Assembly (NCBI GenBank): GCA_002368735.1
Contig: DFEQ01000034.1
Location: 1 to 22,730, forward strand
Length of the DNA: 22,730 nt
Origin: Christensenella sp. UBA3798
GTDB taxonomy: Bacteria > Bacillota > Clostridia > Christensenellales > CAG-1252
Reading direction: 5' to 3'
The notes under the pieces were generated by a model, which was not told the origin of the DNA, did not search any database, and saw only the letters and a program-made list of their open reading frames with translations. Position 1 is the stretch's first letter; every line of letters begins with the position of its first letter. A program made the position numbers and the translations under genes. Shown one piece after another: positions 1 to 8,944 of this stretch.

Positions 1-588
1 ATTCAGCCGCCTATCATGCGCGCGCTGACCACGAAGAAGGAGCGTATGATAAAGATGGATCAGCTGCGTACCGTTTCCAAGGCGGAGAAGATCATCTTCC
101 CCATCGCCGTTACCATCATCACCTGTATTCTTCTTCCGAGTGTGGCGCCCCTTCTCGGCTGTTTGATGTTCGGTAACCTTTTGAAGGAGTGCGGCGTGAC
201 CGATCGCTTGTCCGATACGGCGCAAAACGCACTTATGAACATCGTTACCTTGTTCCTCGGTATCTCTGTTGGCGCGACGGCTGTCTATTCCAGCTTCCTC
301 ACGTTGGAGACTCTCCTCATCGTGGTGCTCGGTCTCGTAGCTTTCTGTTTCTCTACCGCAGGCGGTGTCTTGATGGGCAAGCTGATGTGCTGGATAACGA
401 AAGGGAAGATCAATCCTCTTATCGGCGCGGCGGGCGTTTCCGCAGTTCCGATGGCGGCGCGCGTAGCGCACAACGAAGGCAAGAGGTCCAACCCCGACAA
501 CTATCTGTTGATGCACGCCATGGGTCCCAACGTCGCCGGCGTTATCGGTTCTGCCGTCGCGGCGGGTTTCTTGTTGGCACTATTCTGA
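1..588 (+). CDS. Na+-translocating decarboxylase beta subunit, 3' part (OadB/GcdB/MmdB family)
   Basis: The reading frame is open from the first base (Ile-Gln-Pro-Pro-Ile-Met), so the gene is cut by the window edge and only the last 195 residues are present. The family is the integral-membrane beta subunit of biotin-dependent decarboxylases (oxaloacetate, glutaconyl-CoA or methylmalonyl-CoA), which couples carboxybiotin decarboxylation to Na+ export. Seen directly: the IQPPIMRALTTKKER loop typical of the family, several hydrophobic segments, and a GPNVAGVIGSAVAAG C-terminal helix. The motif NPLIGAAGVSAVPMAARV carries Asn138, Gly142 and Ser147 (fragment numbering), with the same spacing as Asn373, Gly377 and Ser382, which I recall as important in Klebsiella OadB. 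The substrate cannot be told from this subunit. It is followed by a terminator, so it belongs to an upstream operon unrelated to the rest of the window. Confidence 0.93.
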   Translation: MQPPIMRALTTKKERMIKMDQLRTVSKAEKIIFPIAVTIITCILLPSVAPLLGCLMFGNLLKECGVTDRLSDTAQNALMNIVTLFLGISVGATAVYSSFLTLETLLIVVLGLVAFCFSTAGGVLMGKLMCWITKGKINPLIGAAGVSAVPMAARVAHNEGKRSNPDNYLLMHAMGPNVAGVIGSAVAAGFLLALF

Positions 589-624
589 TAGTTATATTAT
601 TTAAGATAATCATTACGCGGTTTC

Positions 625-660
625 GACGTCCTCTCGTGATCAGGGAGGACGTCTTTTCTT
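625..660 (+). terminator. Rho-independent terminator after the decarboxylase gene
   Basis: GACGTCCTCTC (625-635) pairs with GGGAGGACGTC (643-653) across a 7-base loop, giving an 11-bp stem with one G-T wobble, followed at once by TTTTCTT. It lies 36 bases after the decarboxylase stop codon and separates that operon from the cluster that follows. Confidence 0.9.
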
Positions 661-806
661 TTCGTACGTTGCTTAGATATCCTTGTTTTTATCGAATAAA
701 TAGGAAGAATTCCGTTTTGAAAATGTACGATCTCGCGCGGTTGTAAGGCGCAAATAAGGGTACGATATGTCCTTTGAAAAAAATATGTTTCGAGCGCGAA
801 ATGCTA
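661..806. other. Intergenic region between terminator and promoter
   Basis: No open frame with a ribosome binding site was seen in the remainder of this gap (the whole gene-free stretch is 589-867). It holds an imperfect palindrome TTTCGAGCGCGAAA at 788-801, just upstream of the -35 box, which could be a second regulator site. Otherwise I see nothing recognisable; no tRNA-like or riboswitch-like fold is apparent by eye. Confidence 0.6.
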
Positions 807-835
807 TTGTATTTCTTAAAGAAATATGTTAGAAT
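807..835 (+). promoter_or_regulatory. Sigma-A-type promoter of the glycan-utilisation cluster
   Basis: TTGTAT (807-812) as a -35 box and TAGAAT (830-835, five of six matches to TATAAT) as a -10 box are separated by exactly 17 bases. Transcription would start near 842, giving a leader of about 25 bases before the ATG at 868. It is the only good promoter candidate between the upstream terminator and the first gene of the cluster. Confidence 0.65.
810..826. promoter_or_regulatory. Candidate operator: 17-bp palindrome inside the promoter
   Basis: TATTTCTTAAAGAAATA is a perfect inverted repeat with 8-base arms around one central A. It fills the spacer between the -35 and -10 boxes, where a bound repressor would block RNA polymerase. 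The binding protein is unknown and no regulator gene lies in the window. The site is AT-rich, so chance cannot be excluded. Confidence 0.5.
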
Positions 836-867
836 TATTATGTATATTTTTTCGCACGGGGGTATCT

Positions 868-3800
868 ATGAAAAAAGCAAAGTTATTTTTCGCTTTTTTA
901 CTCGTGATCGCGCTGATGGCGATGGGGCTGTTTGCGTGTAACGAGGGTCTCCCCACGGGGACGGATACGGGCTCCGATGCGGATAGGGACGGACAGCCTT
1001 CCGAGCTTCCCCAACTTAGTTTCCTTACAGACGAATACGGCATAGTGATTTCCTATGAAGGGGATTACTCTTTCTATGTCAAGCTTGACGACGGCGAGGA
1101 GACGGTGTTTCTCCCCGGCTATCCCTTTGATTTTTCCGAAGAGGTGGGGGAGCACGTGGTCTCGGCATATGCGACAGATGCTACGGGTGCAAAGGTCGCG
1201 GAGGGCGTCTTTCGTTATCAGACGGTGGAAGTCACTCTTTCCGATTTGACCGCCTATGGGTTGGAAGTCACCTGGAAAGCCACCGCAAGAAGCGTTTCCG
1301 TCAAAGAGAGGGGTTCTTACGCTCCCGTTGACGACGACGTATACGTTGCGCAGCAGGAAGGCGCCGTGATCTCCGTCAAGGCGGAAGGCGGTTTCGACGT
1401 TGAGAATGCCGTCTATTACGTAGGTGACGACGTTATCAAGAGCGTTAAGGTCATCACAGGTCTCGATAAGCCGCAACTCACCGTGTCGGGTAGGTCGGTC
1501 ACCTGGATGGACGTTAGGAACGCCACGAGCTATATGGTATCTTACGACGGCGGGTCCTTTACGTCCGCTTTGTCCGCCACCCTTTCCGACAAGGTCGGCA
1601 CGCATAGGATCGAGGTGAAGGCGGTCGGCAACGGCATCACCTACTCCGACAGCAGGGCGATACTGGAGTATGAGACCCTCAAGGGCGAGCTCCAAGTATC
1701 CAAGGTCGCCTCGGACGCCGTCGTGCTCTTCTCCGATACTATGCGTTTTTCCGTTTCGACCAACGGGCGCGATTTCTCTTCCATGACAGGGGCGCAGTAC
1801 GTCGCAAGCAAAACGACCAAGGCATATTTCCGTTCTGACGCCGGTTACGTTGCCGACGAGAGCAAATACTACCTTGCGAGCGAGGTTTCTGAGGTCGAGT
1901 TGATGGTCGCTTCTTTGACAGATGCTCCGCTCGACGCGGGCAAGACCTCGTCTGCTTGGACGCATTCCGAGGGCGTGAGTGTTACGTCGGCGCTGACCTA
2001 TGAAGGCGAGGAGGCGGTTTCATTAAATGCTTTCAATAACAACGTTTCGCACTCTTTTTCCGCAAAGTATTCTTTGAACGAGGCATATAACGGCATTTCC
2101 TTCCTATATCGCGGAGACGGGGTTTCTTCGCTCACCCTTTCGTTTGCTAAGCAGGGCAGTGGCTTTACCTTGACGAGAGGCCTCGGCGTGATGCCCGACC
2201 ATTGGGTCAACGTAGACATCCCCTTTGATGACAACGGTTGGACGTGGGAAGAGGGCAATATCTCCTTGGCTACCTTGTGGGAGAAGAAGTCTTCCAATGC
2301 GCAAGCCGACCGCGTCACGGGCGTGCCCGCGCGGGTCATGAGCGCCCATTCGACGTCCGAGCTCGCCGCTTTCTTTGATACCTTGACCTTCGGCGTTTGC
2401 GGCAACGCCCCCGGAGGCGCCGCAACCTCTCTCGTGCTGGCAGAACTATCTTTCTTCGCGGAGGGAGAGTCTGTTCTCTCCGTAAAGCAACCCCTGTATG
2501 ATATCGGGACGACCTACGTCGCCTACGAGGAGATGGACGCATCACAGACCAATGAACTTATCCTCGACTTAAACGCGCAGGATGGATTCAGCATTTATTC
2601 CACTGCGCTTGAAGAGAATTTCACCATTACCGGTAGCTCGCGCGTCTACGAGGACCAAGCGACCTTAGTGCTGGAAGATATCCAAAGCGGCTTTACGATG
2701 GAGCTTGCCTTCGTTCAAAACGGCAGGGCGCTCGTCGTGCGCTCCGCTAGCGGTAAGAACGCCTCGCATTTCCCCGCGGAGCGCCTGTTTGATAAGACGG
2801 CGGCTCTCGCCCTCACCTTTGAAACGGAGGAGGCGGTCGCGGATGGTTGGTCCGCTTATGCTTATTCCTTTACGGAGGAGGAATGGTCTGCTCTTGACGA
2901 ATCTCACATTTCGGCAAGCAGCCGCAATCTGTCGGGCGTTTTGTGCTTCCGTACGGGAAAGAACCAAATCTACAAGATCGTATACAACGAGGCGGGGGAG
3001 AAACTCGGCTTGAGCAATTTGGTATCCCTCAAACTCGGCAACTACGACGTAGGCGCCGACGCGTTGCTTCTGAAGTTGGTGGCGATAGACGTTGACGGCA
3101 CCGAGTACTATTTGGAGGGGGGCGTAGGCACGGGAGCTTATTATACCTTGAATGCCGGTGACGACCTTGCGTTGGTAGAGTACCCCATTCCCAATATGAT
3201 GCTTCGCTCTCTCGCCGTCATCGTGGAGTATCGCGGCGCCAATGATAGTGCGTGCTTATATATCGACGACCTCAGCGCAGAATACGTGGTCAACCCCGCG
3301 CTGTTCTCCGATTATCCCGCGCCTGCAATCGAGGCGGGCGAACACGCTATCACCTTCTCCTACGACGAAAATGTGACCATCGAGTATTCCGTCAACGGTT
3401 CGGGCTGGGTGACGTACGACGCTCCCTATCCCATCCCCGAAGAAAACGGGACGTACACGGTGCGCGCTCGCGGCATCCTTGAAGCGAACGGGGCTGTCAC
3501 CCAAGAGGCGAGTTATACATTTACAGTGGAGAAAGTCTACGTCAATTCGGTCAAGATAGAGATCGTTGAGGCAGGCAAGAGCCAGCGCGTCAGATGGAAT
3601 ACCAACAGCAATATCGTTTCGCTCCGCGTGGATGAAAAGGTAGACGACAAGATCATTGAGGGCACATTCGCTCCCTACGATGAGGACAGTTACCTTTCGG
3701 ATACCAACGCCACCGTGTATATCCGCGCCGAGGGATCTTTCGACACGGAAAACAAAAAGTATTACGTCGGTACCGTCGAGGTACAAAAGAAGATAATCGT

Positions 3801-6800
3801 TCAAGCCAATCTCGGCGCGCCGAATATCGTTGCAACGGAGGAAGGTCTCGCGTGGGAGGAGGTGGATGACGCCAATGCCTACGCCGTATCGATAAACGGC
3901 GGAGACGAAGTCATCCGCAGCGAGCGCTCGCTCTCCTATGCTATTTCCGAGGGCAACTACCTCGTACGTATTCGCGCGGTAACTTTGGTGGAGAATGCCG
4001 AGGACGCACCCACAGAGGAAGGGGAAATAATCGGTTACGGTGACGAAAGCGAGTTCGTTTATACCGTCAAATACGTCAAGTTCACCAAGCGTCCCGAAGT
4101 GGATAAGGACACCTTGCGTTGGACGGCGCTCGCTTGCAAAGTGTACGTAAAAGACAACGACGGCGACTATGTGGAGAACTCTTCCGGCAGTTATACCGCA
4201 GAGGTCATCGGTGCGCACACGCTGTATGTAAAAGCTGTCGCGGGCTATTCCTTTGACGAGAATATCTACTATTACTCGGAGAACGATATCATCTCGGAAG
4301 AAATGACTATCCGCGTGGAGAATATGAAGACTCCGACCCTCCTGCTCCACACGGGTGCTAACGGCGTGGACGGTCTGTATTGGGCGTATTTGAACGACAG
4401 CGGCGATATCGTCAATACCGTCGAGGACATGCGTGGCGCCCATCACTTCTTGACGTACAGCGTATCGATCAACGGCGGCGAATGGAAGAAACTGGACAAG
4501 GACGTCTATTTCTTTGAGGAGCTTGCCGAGGGGGTGTATTCCCTGCGCATCAGGGCAAACGGCAACGGGGCGAACTATCGCGACAGCAAGCCTTCCGCCT
4601 CCTATGAATTTACGATAAAGGCCATCAGCCTGACCGACGTCAACGTGGATACCGTGGACGGCGTTGTTATTGCTACCTACGACTATGTTTCGCGCGTGAC
4701 TAAGCGCAAGATAGGCACGAACGGCGCTTTCATCGCAACCGATGAAAAAATCTATACTCCGAGCGCCACCACTTGGCTGACCCTGCGCGTAGAAGGTGGC
4801 TGGGACGAAGAAAACGCGGTGTATTATACGGGCAACTATATCGAGAGCGAGCCGTTGCAGATCATCGTGCCCATCAAGCTCACTACCCCCGTCGTGACCA
4901 TGACCACAGAGCGTATCGAATGGTCTAAGGTGGATTTTGCCACCGGCTATCGCATCACGGTGAACGGTGGGGAGCCGACCGTCCAAAGCAGTCGCACCCT
5001 TGATTACATTAAAGAAGACGGCGATTTTGTCGTCACTATAGTTGCCATCCATGGCACCAATCCCGCGCAATATCCCGAAAGCGACGCAGTGACCGTTACC
5101 TACCATCGCGCAGCCGCCAACGTTATTTATCAGGCTACCAAGACGAGCGTCAGCTGGACGTATACGGGCAAGCTTTATCGCAGCTTCAATAAAACCGATT
5201 GGGAGGAATGCTACGACAACGAATTCGTCAACGAGAGCGGCGATGAGATAGTTCTCTATTTGAAGGCGGAGGCAGAGACCGTCATTGCCGAGCAGGGGGA
5301 TGAAGTCTTTATCTATTACGCGCTCCCCCAAGAGCAAAGAGTCAAGGAGATATCCTTTATCGCCTATACCCTCATCGCCCCCGTTCTTACGCAGGACGGT
5401 ATGGTCTTATCGTGGGAGAAAAACGACAAGGCGACTTGCTTCAAGTATACTTTGCTCCCTCTTTCCGCTTCGGATGAAGATATCGCCGCGGCGGAAGAAA
5501 ACGTCGATAGTTGGTTCGTCATTGGGAAGAGTGACCCCCATTATATCGTATTTGACCAAGAGACTTACGGCGACAAACTGTTCATGATCAAAGCCATCGG
5601 CAACGGGCTCAACGTGTCGGACAGCGTCACCACCATTCGCGGTCTTCGCGCGCTCAGCCTTTCCGAAGTGGAAGTCACGGAGGAAGGCGTCGCTTCTTGG
5701 TCCAAGTGCGGCATCACCAGGATGCAGACCACCCGTAATCTCGCAAGCGGATACAGCGATCCCGAGGAATACCGCAAGACATATTTTGCTCCGACCGAGA
5801 CCACTTGGATGAACTTGATTTGCAGCGGCGGATACGACCCCGTGGATAACGTGAACTATTTCGGGGACGCCATCTCGCGCGAAGCTATCAAGATAATCGT
5901 GCCTACCATCCTGGCAAAGCCTGTCGTAGAGATGCAGGCGACGAGTATCTTTATCAACACGGTCGACCATGCCGATAAGTATATCTATACCGTCAACGGC
6001 GGGGAAGAGGTCACCATCGATAAGAGCCAAATCAAAACGATAGATTACGCTCCTTCCGTGGGCGTCTATACCGTAACGGTATTTGTGAGAAGCAACGACA
6101 GCGACCAATATCCTGACAGTCAAGCGACCACCATCACCTACGAAGTGAAGGGAGTATCCCTCTCCGAGGTCAATGCCAATAACGTCGATGGGCGTGCGGA
6201 ATTCAGTGCGGTCGGACTATTGACCGTGACCGAATCGACGGGAGGGCGCTTGGAGCGTATTTCCGATATTTCTTTCCATTATTATCCGAAGGCGACCACT
6301 ACCGTTACCGTAACGGCAACGCCCGGCGTGGACGTACAAAACAGGATAAAATATATCGGTGTGACCTCTCAGATAGAAAAGGAGATAATCGTCCCCATTC
6401 GCCTGGCTGCGCCCACTCTCTCGAAAGGCGCGGACGACATTACCATCAGCGCCGTCGATCACGCCACCGGCTATCGCGTAAAAGTGGATGAGGGCGGATG
6501 GGTGGACCAGACGGCAAAGAAGATATCCTATACCGCCGCATCGGGCAAGCATACCATCTACGTCAAGGCATACGCCGACAATAGCACGCAATACCCCGAC
6601 AGCGAAGAGGTCTCAGTCACCTTTACGACGGAGCAACTCGCGCTTTCCGACCCCCTTACCGTCGAGGGAGCAACGCTTTCTTGGAGCGCTAACGCCCGTT
6701 TGGTACAGATCAAGGTGGGCAAAGAGGATTACGCACCTATCGAAACAAGCTCCTATACCGTCACGGTGGAAGGGTCGACCAAGGTCACCGTGCAGGCTTT

Positions 6801-8889
6801 TCGAGGCTATCTCAGCAGCAAGGATACCTACTATTACAACGCGAAAGCCTATTTGCAGGCAAGCGCTACCGTCACCATCACCAAACTTGCCACACCCTCC
6901 TTGTCCGTCAGCGGCAGCAAGATCACTTGGAGTGCCATCAGCGACGCGAGTGGCTACGAGGTAAAGGTCGGGTCGGGCAATTACGTCCAACAGTCCTCCA
7001 CCGAGAAGGCGCTTTCCACCCAGGAAGGCAAGTTTAAGGTCTACGTCCGCGCCAAGGGCAACGGCGATACCGTCTTGACGAGCGAAGCCGCCATCCTCGA
7101 ATACACCACCAAGAACGTTGCGCTCTCGGATATCTCGGTGTCGGGCTCTACGGCGAACTGGAGCTCCACGGCATACAAGACCTCTATCAGTGTGAACGGC
7201 GGCTCGTACTCGCAGACCTCAGCCACATCCTATACCCCTTCCTCTCAAGGCACCTACAATATAAAGATAAAGGCGGAAGGGGGCTGGAACAACAGTTCCA
7301 AAATATATTATTACACCTCTAAGGCGATAGAAAAGAGCGCTACGGTAAAGCTCTATAAGCTCGACGTTCCCTCTCTTACCGCGACCGATAAGGGGATAAC
7401 CTGGGCGGCCGTATCCAACGCGACGAGCTATTCCGTCAAGATAGACAGTGGCTCCTATAAGTCGCAGACCGACCGTAGCGTGACGTTCTCCACTCTGAGC
7501 GGCACGCATACCGTCTCGGTCAAGGCGGTAGGCGTGGCTTCCAGCGGATATCAGGACAGCGATGTCGCTACCTTTACCTATGAGACGAAGCAGACCTCCT
7601 TTAGCATCCTTATGGCAAATAATACTATGGTTACTTGGATATGCGTAGGTCTCAAAGCGCAGTATTCGGAGGATAACGGCAAGACCTTTAAGGACGCCCG
7701 GTACAGCGGCTATACCGCCACGAAGAGCGGGGAAGTCAGTTTTAAAGCCGTGGGCGGATACGACGCCTCCGCAAAAGTCTTCTATAACGGCACGACTACC
7801 GCGACAAAGAAGTCATTCACGCTGCCGGCGCTTGCTTTGCCTTTTGAAAAGCAAAGCGACGTGAATAAATGGACGAAAGAGGTGTTTAACGGTAATACGA
7901 ATAAATGGGATAGCACCACCGCCACCGCTGTGTCAGCAGTCTCTGACGCATACGGCGCAGGTCAAGCCATTCGCTTTAAGTCTTATATGAACGGCATGGC
8001 GTATCGCTTCGGATATCAATTCGGAGATATGCCCGTATCCTATAAGTCGCTGAGCTTCGACATCAAGTTCAACGAATACTCCGCAGGTGCCACAAGCCTC
8101 CGCTTCCAAGATACCGAGAGCAGTACCTACGTGGACTATAAGTTCGAGAACCTTTCGGCGTCCGCCGGCGTGTGGTATCACGTAACGATCTACTTCGAGG
8201 ACAGCAACCTTATCATCAATTCGGGTAATAAAGAATACACCGTTCCCAAGGCTATAAGTATGCTTGGTAGCTCTACCATCTATGATAAATTAAAGGCTCT
8301 CGATCGTATGTACTTCACCGTCAAGGGGAGCTATTCCGACCAGGCGGCGTATACCTATATCGATAATATCGTTTTCTCCACGTCTGCAGCTTCGACGAGT
8401 AAGACGCGTATTACTTCGCTCGAAAAAGATTTCAGCGACGGAAAAGTCAATCAAAACTATACGACGAGCGGGTGGAAAGCCTACAAGTACGGTAATTCCG
8501 GTTTTGAGGAGAATCCCAACGTAATGAAGTTAGAGGACGGCTCTAAAGCACTTTCGCTCTATTGCGGCGGCACCACATCCAAGGTGACCTACAACGTGGG
8601 TGGCAGTACGCTCGGTGAGTTCAATCACTTCCAGATCGACGTCGGTACCGAGGCGAGCAAAGTTTCGTACAGCATCGAACTTGTGACCGAATCGGGCGAT
8701 TCCATCTTCGTTGCGGGCGGAGAAAACTATCGCGCCACCTTGTCGGGTACAGGCGGCGTATCGGGGATGAAGACCATCGTATTTAACTTCGCAAAGACAA
8801 AGATCAAGAGCATCATTATCTACGCCAGTGAGTCCACGGGAAGCGGGCACTTCTACGTAGATAATATCATATTTGCTAAACTGACCTAA
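868..8889 (+). CDS. Giant multi-module surface lipoprotein with alternating Fn3/Ig-like repeats and carbohydrate-binding-like modules
   Basis: This 2673-residue protein is not one I can name. The ATG at 868 is chosen because it gives MKK plus a hydrophobic stretch and a lipobox Leu-Phe-Ala-Cys24, with GGGGG five bases upstream; an in-frame ATG at 826 would bury the signal. Order by eye: lipid anchor and short acidic linker (24-46); two pairs of beta-sandwich modules (47-350); a galactose-binding-like domain (351-535); a beta-rich region (536-640); a second such domain ending in YIDDLSAEYV (641-808); an 18-module stalk (809-2321); and two C-terminal galactose-binding-like domains ending in YIDNIVF (2322-2506) and YVDNIIF (2512-2673). 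Modules of type A carry a W..V..A..Y.V..NGG core and resemble Fn3; type B carry EGG(W/F)D..N..YY.G. No catalytic domain or LPXTG sorting signal was found. Role inferred: a lipid-anchored arm that holds polysaccharide at the cell surface. First gene of the cluster. Confidence 0.8.
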   Translation: MKKAKLFFAFLLVIALMAMGLFACNEGLPTGTDTGSDADRDGQPSELPQLSFLTDEYGIVISYEGDYSFYVKLDDGEETVFLPGYPFDFSEEVGEHVVSAYATDATGAKVAEGVFRYQTVEVTLSDLTAYGLEVTWKATARSVSVKERGSYAPVDDDVYVAQQEGAVISVKAEGGFDVENAVYYVGDDVIKSVKVITGLDKPQLTVSGRSVTWMDVRNATSYMVSYDGGSFTSALSATLSDKVGTHRIEVKAVGNGITYSDSRAILEYETLKGELQVSKVASDAVVLFSDTMRFSVSTNGRDFSSMTGAQYVASKTTKAYFRSDAGYVADESKYYLASEVSEVELMVASLTDAPLDAGKTSSAWTHSEGVSVTSALTYEGEEAVSLNAFNNNVSHSFSAKYSLNEAYNGISFLYRGDGVSSLTLSFAKQGSGFTLTRGLGVMPDHWVNVDIPFDDNGWTWEEGNISLATLWEKKSSNAQADRVTGVPARVMSAHSTSELAAFFDTLTFGVCGNAPGGAATSLVLAELSFFAEGESVLSVKQPLYDIGTTYVAYEEMDASQTNELILDLNAQDGFSIYSTALEENFTITGSSRVYEDQATLVLEDIQSGFTMELAFVQNGRALVVRSASGKNASHFPAERLFDKTAALALTFETEEAVADGWSAYAYSFTEEEWSALDESHISASSRNLSGVLCFRTGKNQIYKIVYNEAGEKLGLSNLVSLKLGNYDVGADALLLKLVAIDVDGTEYYLEGGVGTGAYYTLNAGDDLALVEYPIPNMMLRSLAVIVEYRGANDSACLYIDDLSAEYVVNPALFSDYPAPAIEAGEHAITFSYDENVTIEYSVNGSGWVTYDAPYPIPEENGTYTVRARGILEANGAVTQEASYTFTVEKVYVNSVKIEIVEAGKSQRVRWNTNSNIVSLRVDEKVDDKIIEGTFAPYDEDSYLSDTNATVYIRAEGSFDTENKKYYVGTVEVQKKIIVQANLGAPNIVATEEGLAWEEVDDANAYAVSINGGDEVIRSERSLSYAISEGNYLVRIRAVTLVENAEDAPTEEGEIIGYGDESEFVYTVKYVKFTKRPEVDKDTLRWTALACKVYVKDNDGDYVENSSGSYTAEVIGAHTLYVKAVAGYSFDENIYYYSENDIISEEMTIRVENMKTPTLLLHTGANGVDGLYWAYLNDSGDIVNTVEDMRGAHHFLTYSVSINGGEWKKLDKDVYFFEELAEGVYSLRIRANGNGANYRDSKPSASYEFTIKAISLTDVNVDTVDGVVIATYDYVSRVTKRKIGTNGAFIATDEKIYTPSATTWLTLRVEGGWDEENAVYYTGNYIESEPLQIIVPIKLTTPVVTMTTERIEWSKVDFATGYRITVNGGEPTVQSSRTLDYIKEDGDFVVTIVAIHGTNPAQYPESDAVTVTYHRAAANVIYQATKTSVSWTYTGKLYRSFNKTDWEECYDNEFVNESGDEIVLYLKAEAETVIAEQGDEVFIYYALPQEQRVKEISFIAYTLIAPVLTQDGMVLSWEKNDKATCFKYTLLPLSASDEDIAAAEENVDSWFVIGKSDPHYIVFDQETYGDKLFMIKAIGNGLNVSDSVTTIRGLRALSLSEVEVTEEGVASWSKCGITRMQTTRNLASGYSDPEEYRKTYFAPTETTWMNLICSGGYDPVDNVNYFGDAISREAIKIIVPTILAKPVVEMQATSIFINTVDHADKYIYTVNGGEEVTIDKSQIKTIDYAPSVGVYTVTVFVRSNDSDQYPDSQATTITYEVKGVSLSEVNANNVDGRAEFSAVGLLTVTESTGGRLERISDISFHYYPKATTTVTVTATPGVDVQNRIKYIGVTSQIEKEIIVPIRLAAPTLSKGADDITISAVDHATGYRVKVDEGGWVDQTAKKISYTAASGKHTIYVKAYADNSTQYPDSEEVSVTFTTEQLALSDPLTVEGATLSWSANARLVQIKVGKEDYAPIETSSYTVTVEGSTKVTVQAFRGYLSSKDTYYYNAKAYLQASATVTITKLATPSLSVSGSKITWSAISDASGYEVKVGSGNYVQQSSTEKALSTQEGKFKVYVRAKGNGDTVLTSEAAILEYTTKNVALSDISVSGSTANWSSTAYKTSISVNGGSYSQTSATSYTPSSQGTYNIKIKAEGGWNNSSKIYYYTSKAIEKSATVKLYKLDVPSLTATDKGITWAAVSNATSYSVKIDSGSYKSQTDRSVTFSTLSGTHTVSVKAVGVASSGYQDSDVATFTYETKQTSFSILMANNTMVTWICVGLKAQYSEDNGKTFKDARYSGYTATKSGEVSFKAVGGYDASAKVFYNGTTTATKKSFTLPALALPFEKQSDVNKWTKEVFNGNTNKWDSTTATAVSAVSDAYGAGQAIRFKSYMNGMAYRFGYQFGDMPVSYKSLSFDIKFNEYSAGATSLRFQDTESSTYVDYKFENLSASAGVWYHVTIYFEDSNLIINSGNKEYTVPKAISMLGSSTIYDKLKALDRMYFTVKGSYSDQAAYTYIDNIVFSTSAASTSKTRITSLEKDFSDGKVNQNYTTSGWKAYKYGNSGFEENPNVMKLEDGSKALSLYCGGTTSKVTYNVGGSTLGEFNHFQIDVGTEASKVSYSIELVTESGDSIFVAGGENYRATLSGTGGVSGMKTIVFNFAKTKIKSIIIYASESTGSGHFYVDNIIFAKLT
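1006..1917 (+). repeat. Membrane-proximal block of two A/B module pairs
   Basis: Four beta-sandwich modules in the order A1-B1-A2-B2 precede the first carbohydrate-binding-like domain of the giant lipoprotein. A2 shows the NATSYMVSYDGG core and ends in SDSRAILEYET. B1 shows KAEGGFDVENAVYYVGDDV. These signatures recur in the long stalk further along. The modules differ widely at DNA level, so this is old duplication of protein modules rather than a recent DNA repeat. Confidence 0.65.
3292..7830 (+). repeat. Stalk of nine alternating A/B module pairs (18 modules)
   Basis: About 4.5 kb encodes nine consecutive pairs, near 168 residues per pair and 84 per module. A modules begin with L..P.L, continue with I.W..V..A..Y.V..NGG and often end in YPDS followed by a strand. 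B modules begin LS(D/E)V or similar and contain GG(W/Y/F)D...YY.G followed by a strand often reading KIIVP. The N-terminal modules are acidic. The last three pairs are rich in Ser, Thr and Lys. The repeats are strongly diverged, and the count was made by eye from these signatures; module A7/B6 are the least regular. Confidence 0.7.
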
Positions 8890-8912
8890 ACCGCACCTTG
8901 CGGCTAAAAAAG

Positions 8913-8944
8913 AAACTACAAAAAGGACGGACAGAAAAACTATG
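8913..8944 (+). promoter_or_regulatory. Translation leader of the first GH130 gene, shared with the second
   Basis: The leader reads AAACTACAAA, then AAGGACGGACA, then GAAAAACT before ATG. The same string with six bases fewer precedes the other GH130 gene (17578-17603). The AAGGACGG part is the likely ribosome binding site, with a rather long spacing to the start. Whether the likeness reflects common descent or function is open. Confidence 0.5.

Noticed and set aside
189..746. Plus-strand frame running through the end of the decarboxylase gene and across the terminator
   Set aside because: It is Arg-rich, out of frame with the recognised beta subunit, and reads through a strong terminator.
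826..867. Earlier in-frame ATG for the giant lipoprotein
   Set aside because: It would lie within the promoter region (overlapping the -10 box), has no ribosome site and would put 14 residues before a standard lipoprotein signal peptide.
3256..5337. Minus-strand open frame of 693 codons opposite the giant lipoprotein gene
   Set aside because: It has no ribosome binding site or recognisable domain, and its composition is that of a complement frame. It exists because the + strand gene rarely uses codons whose complement is a stop (TTA, CTA, TCA).
3292..7830. Tandem DNA repeat or CRISPR-like array in the giant gene
   Set aside because: The periodicity is visible only at protein level. The DNA copies are strongly diverged and there are no short identical repeats with spacers.
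8300..8889. Sortase (LPXTG) anchor or S-layer homology domains at the C-terminus of the giant protein
   Set aside because: The protein ends in a beta-sandwich module (YVDNIIFAKLT) without LPXTG, hydrophobic tail or SLH motifs. Anchoring is by the N-terminal lipobox.
8891..8910. Hairpin after the giant gene as a terminator
   Set aside because: It is only a 5-bp stem and is followed by CTAAAAAAG rather than T residues.
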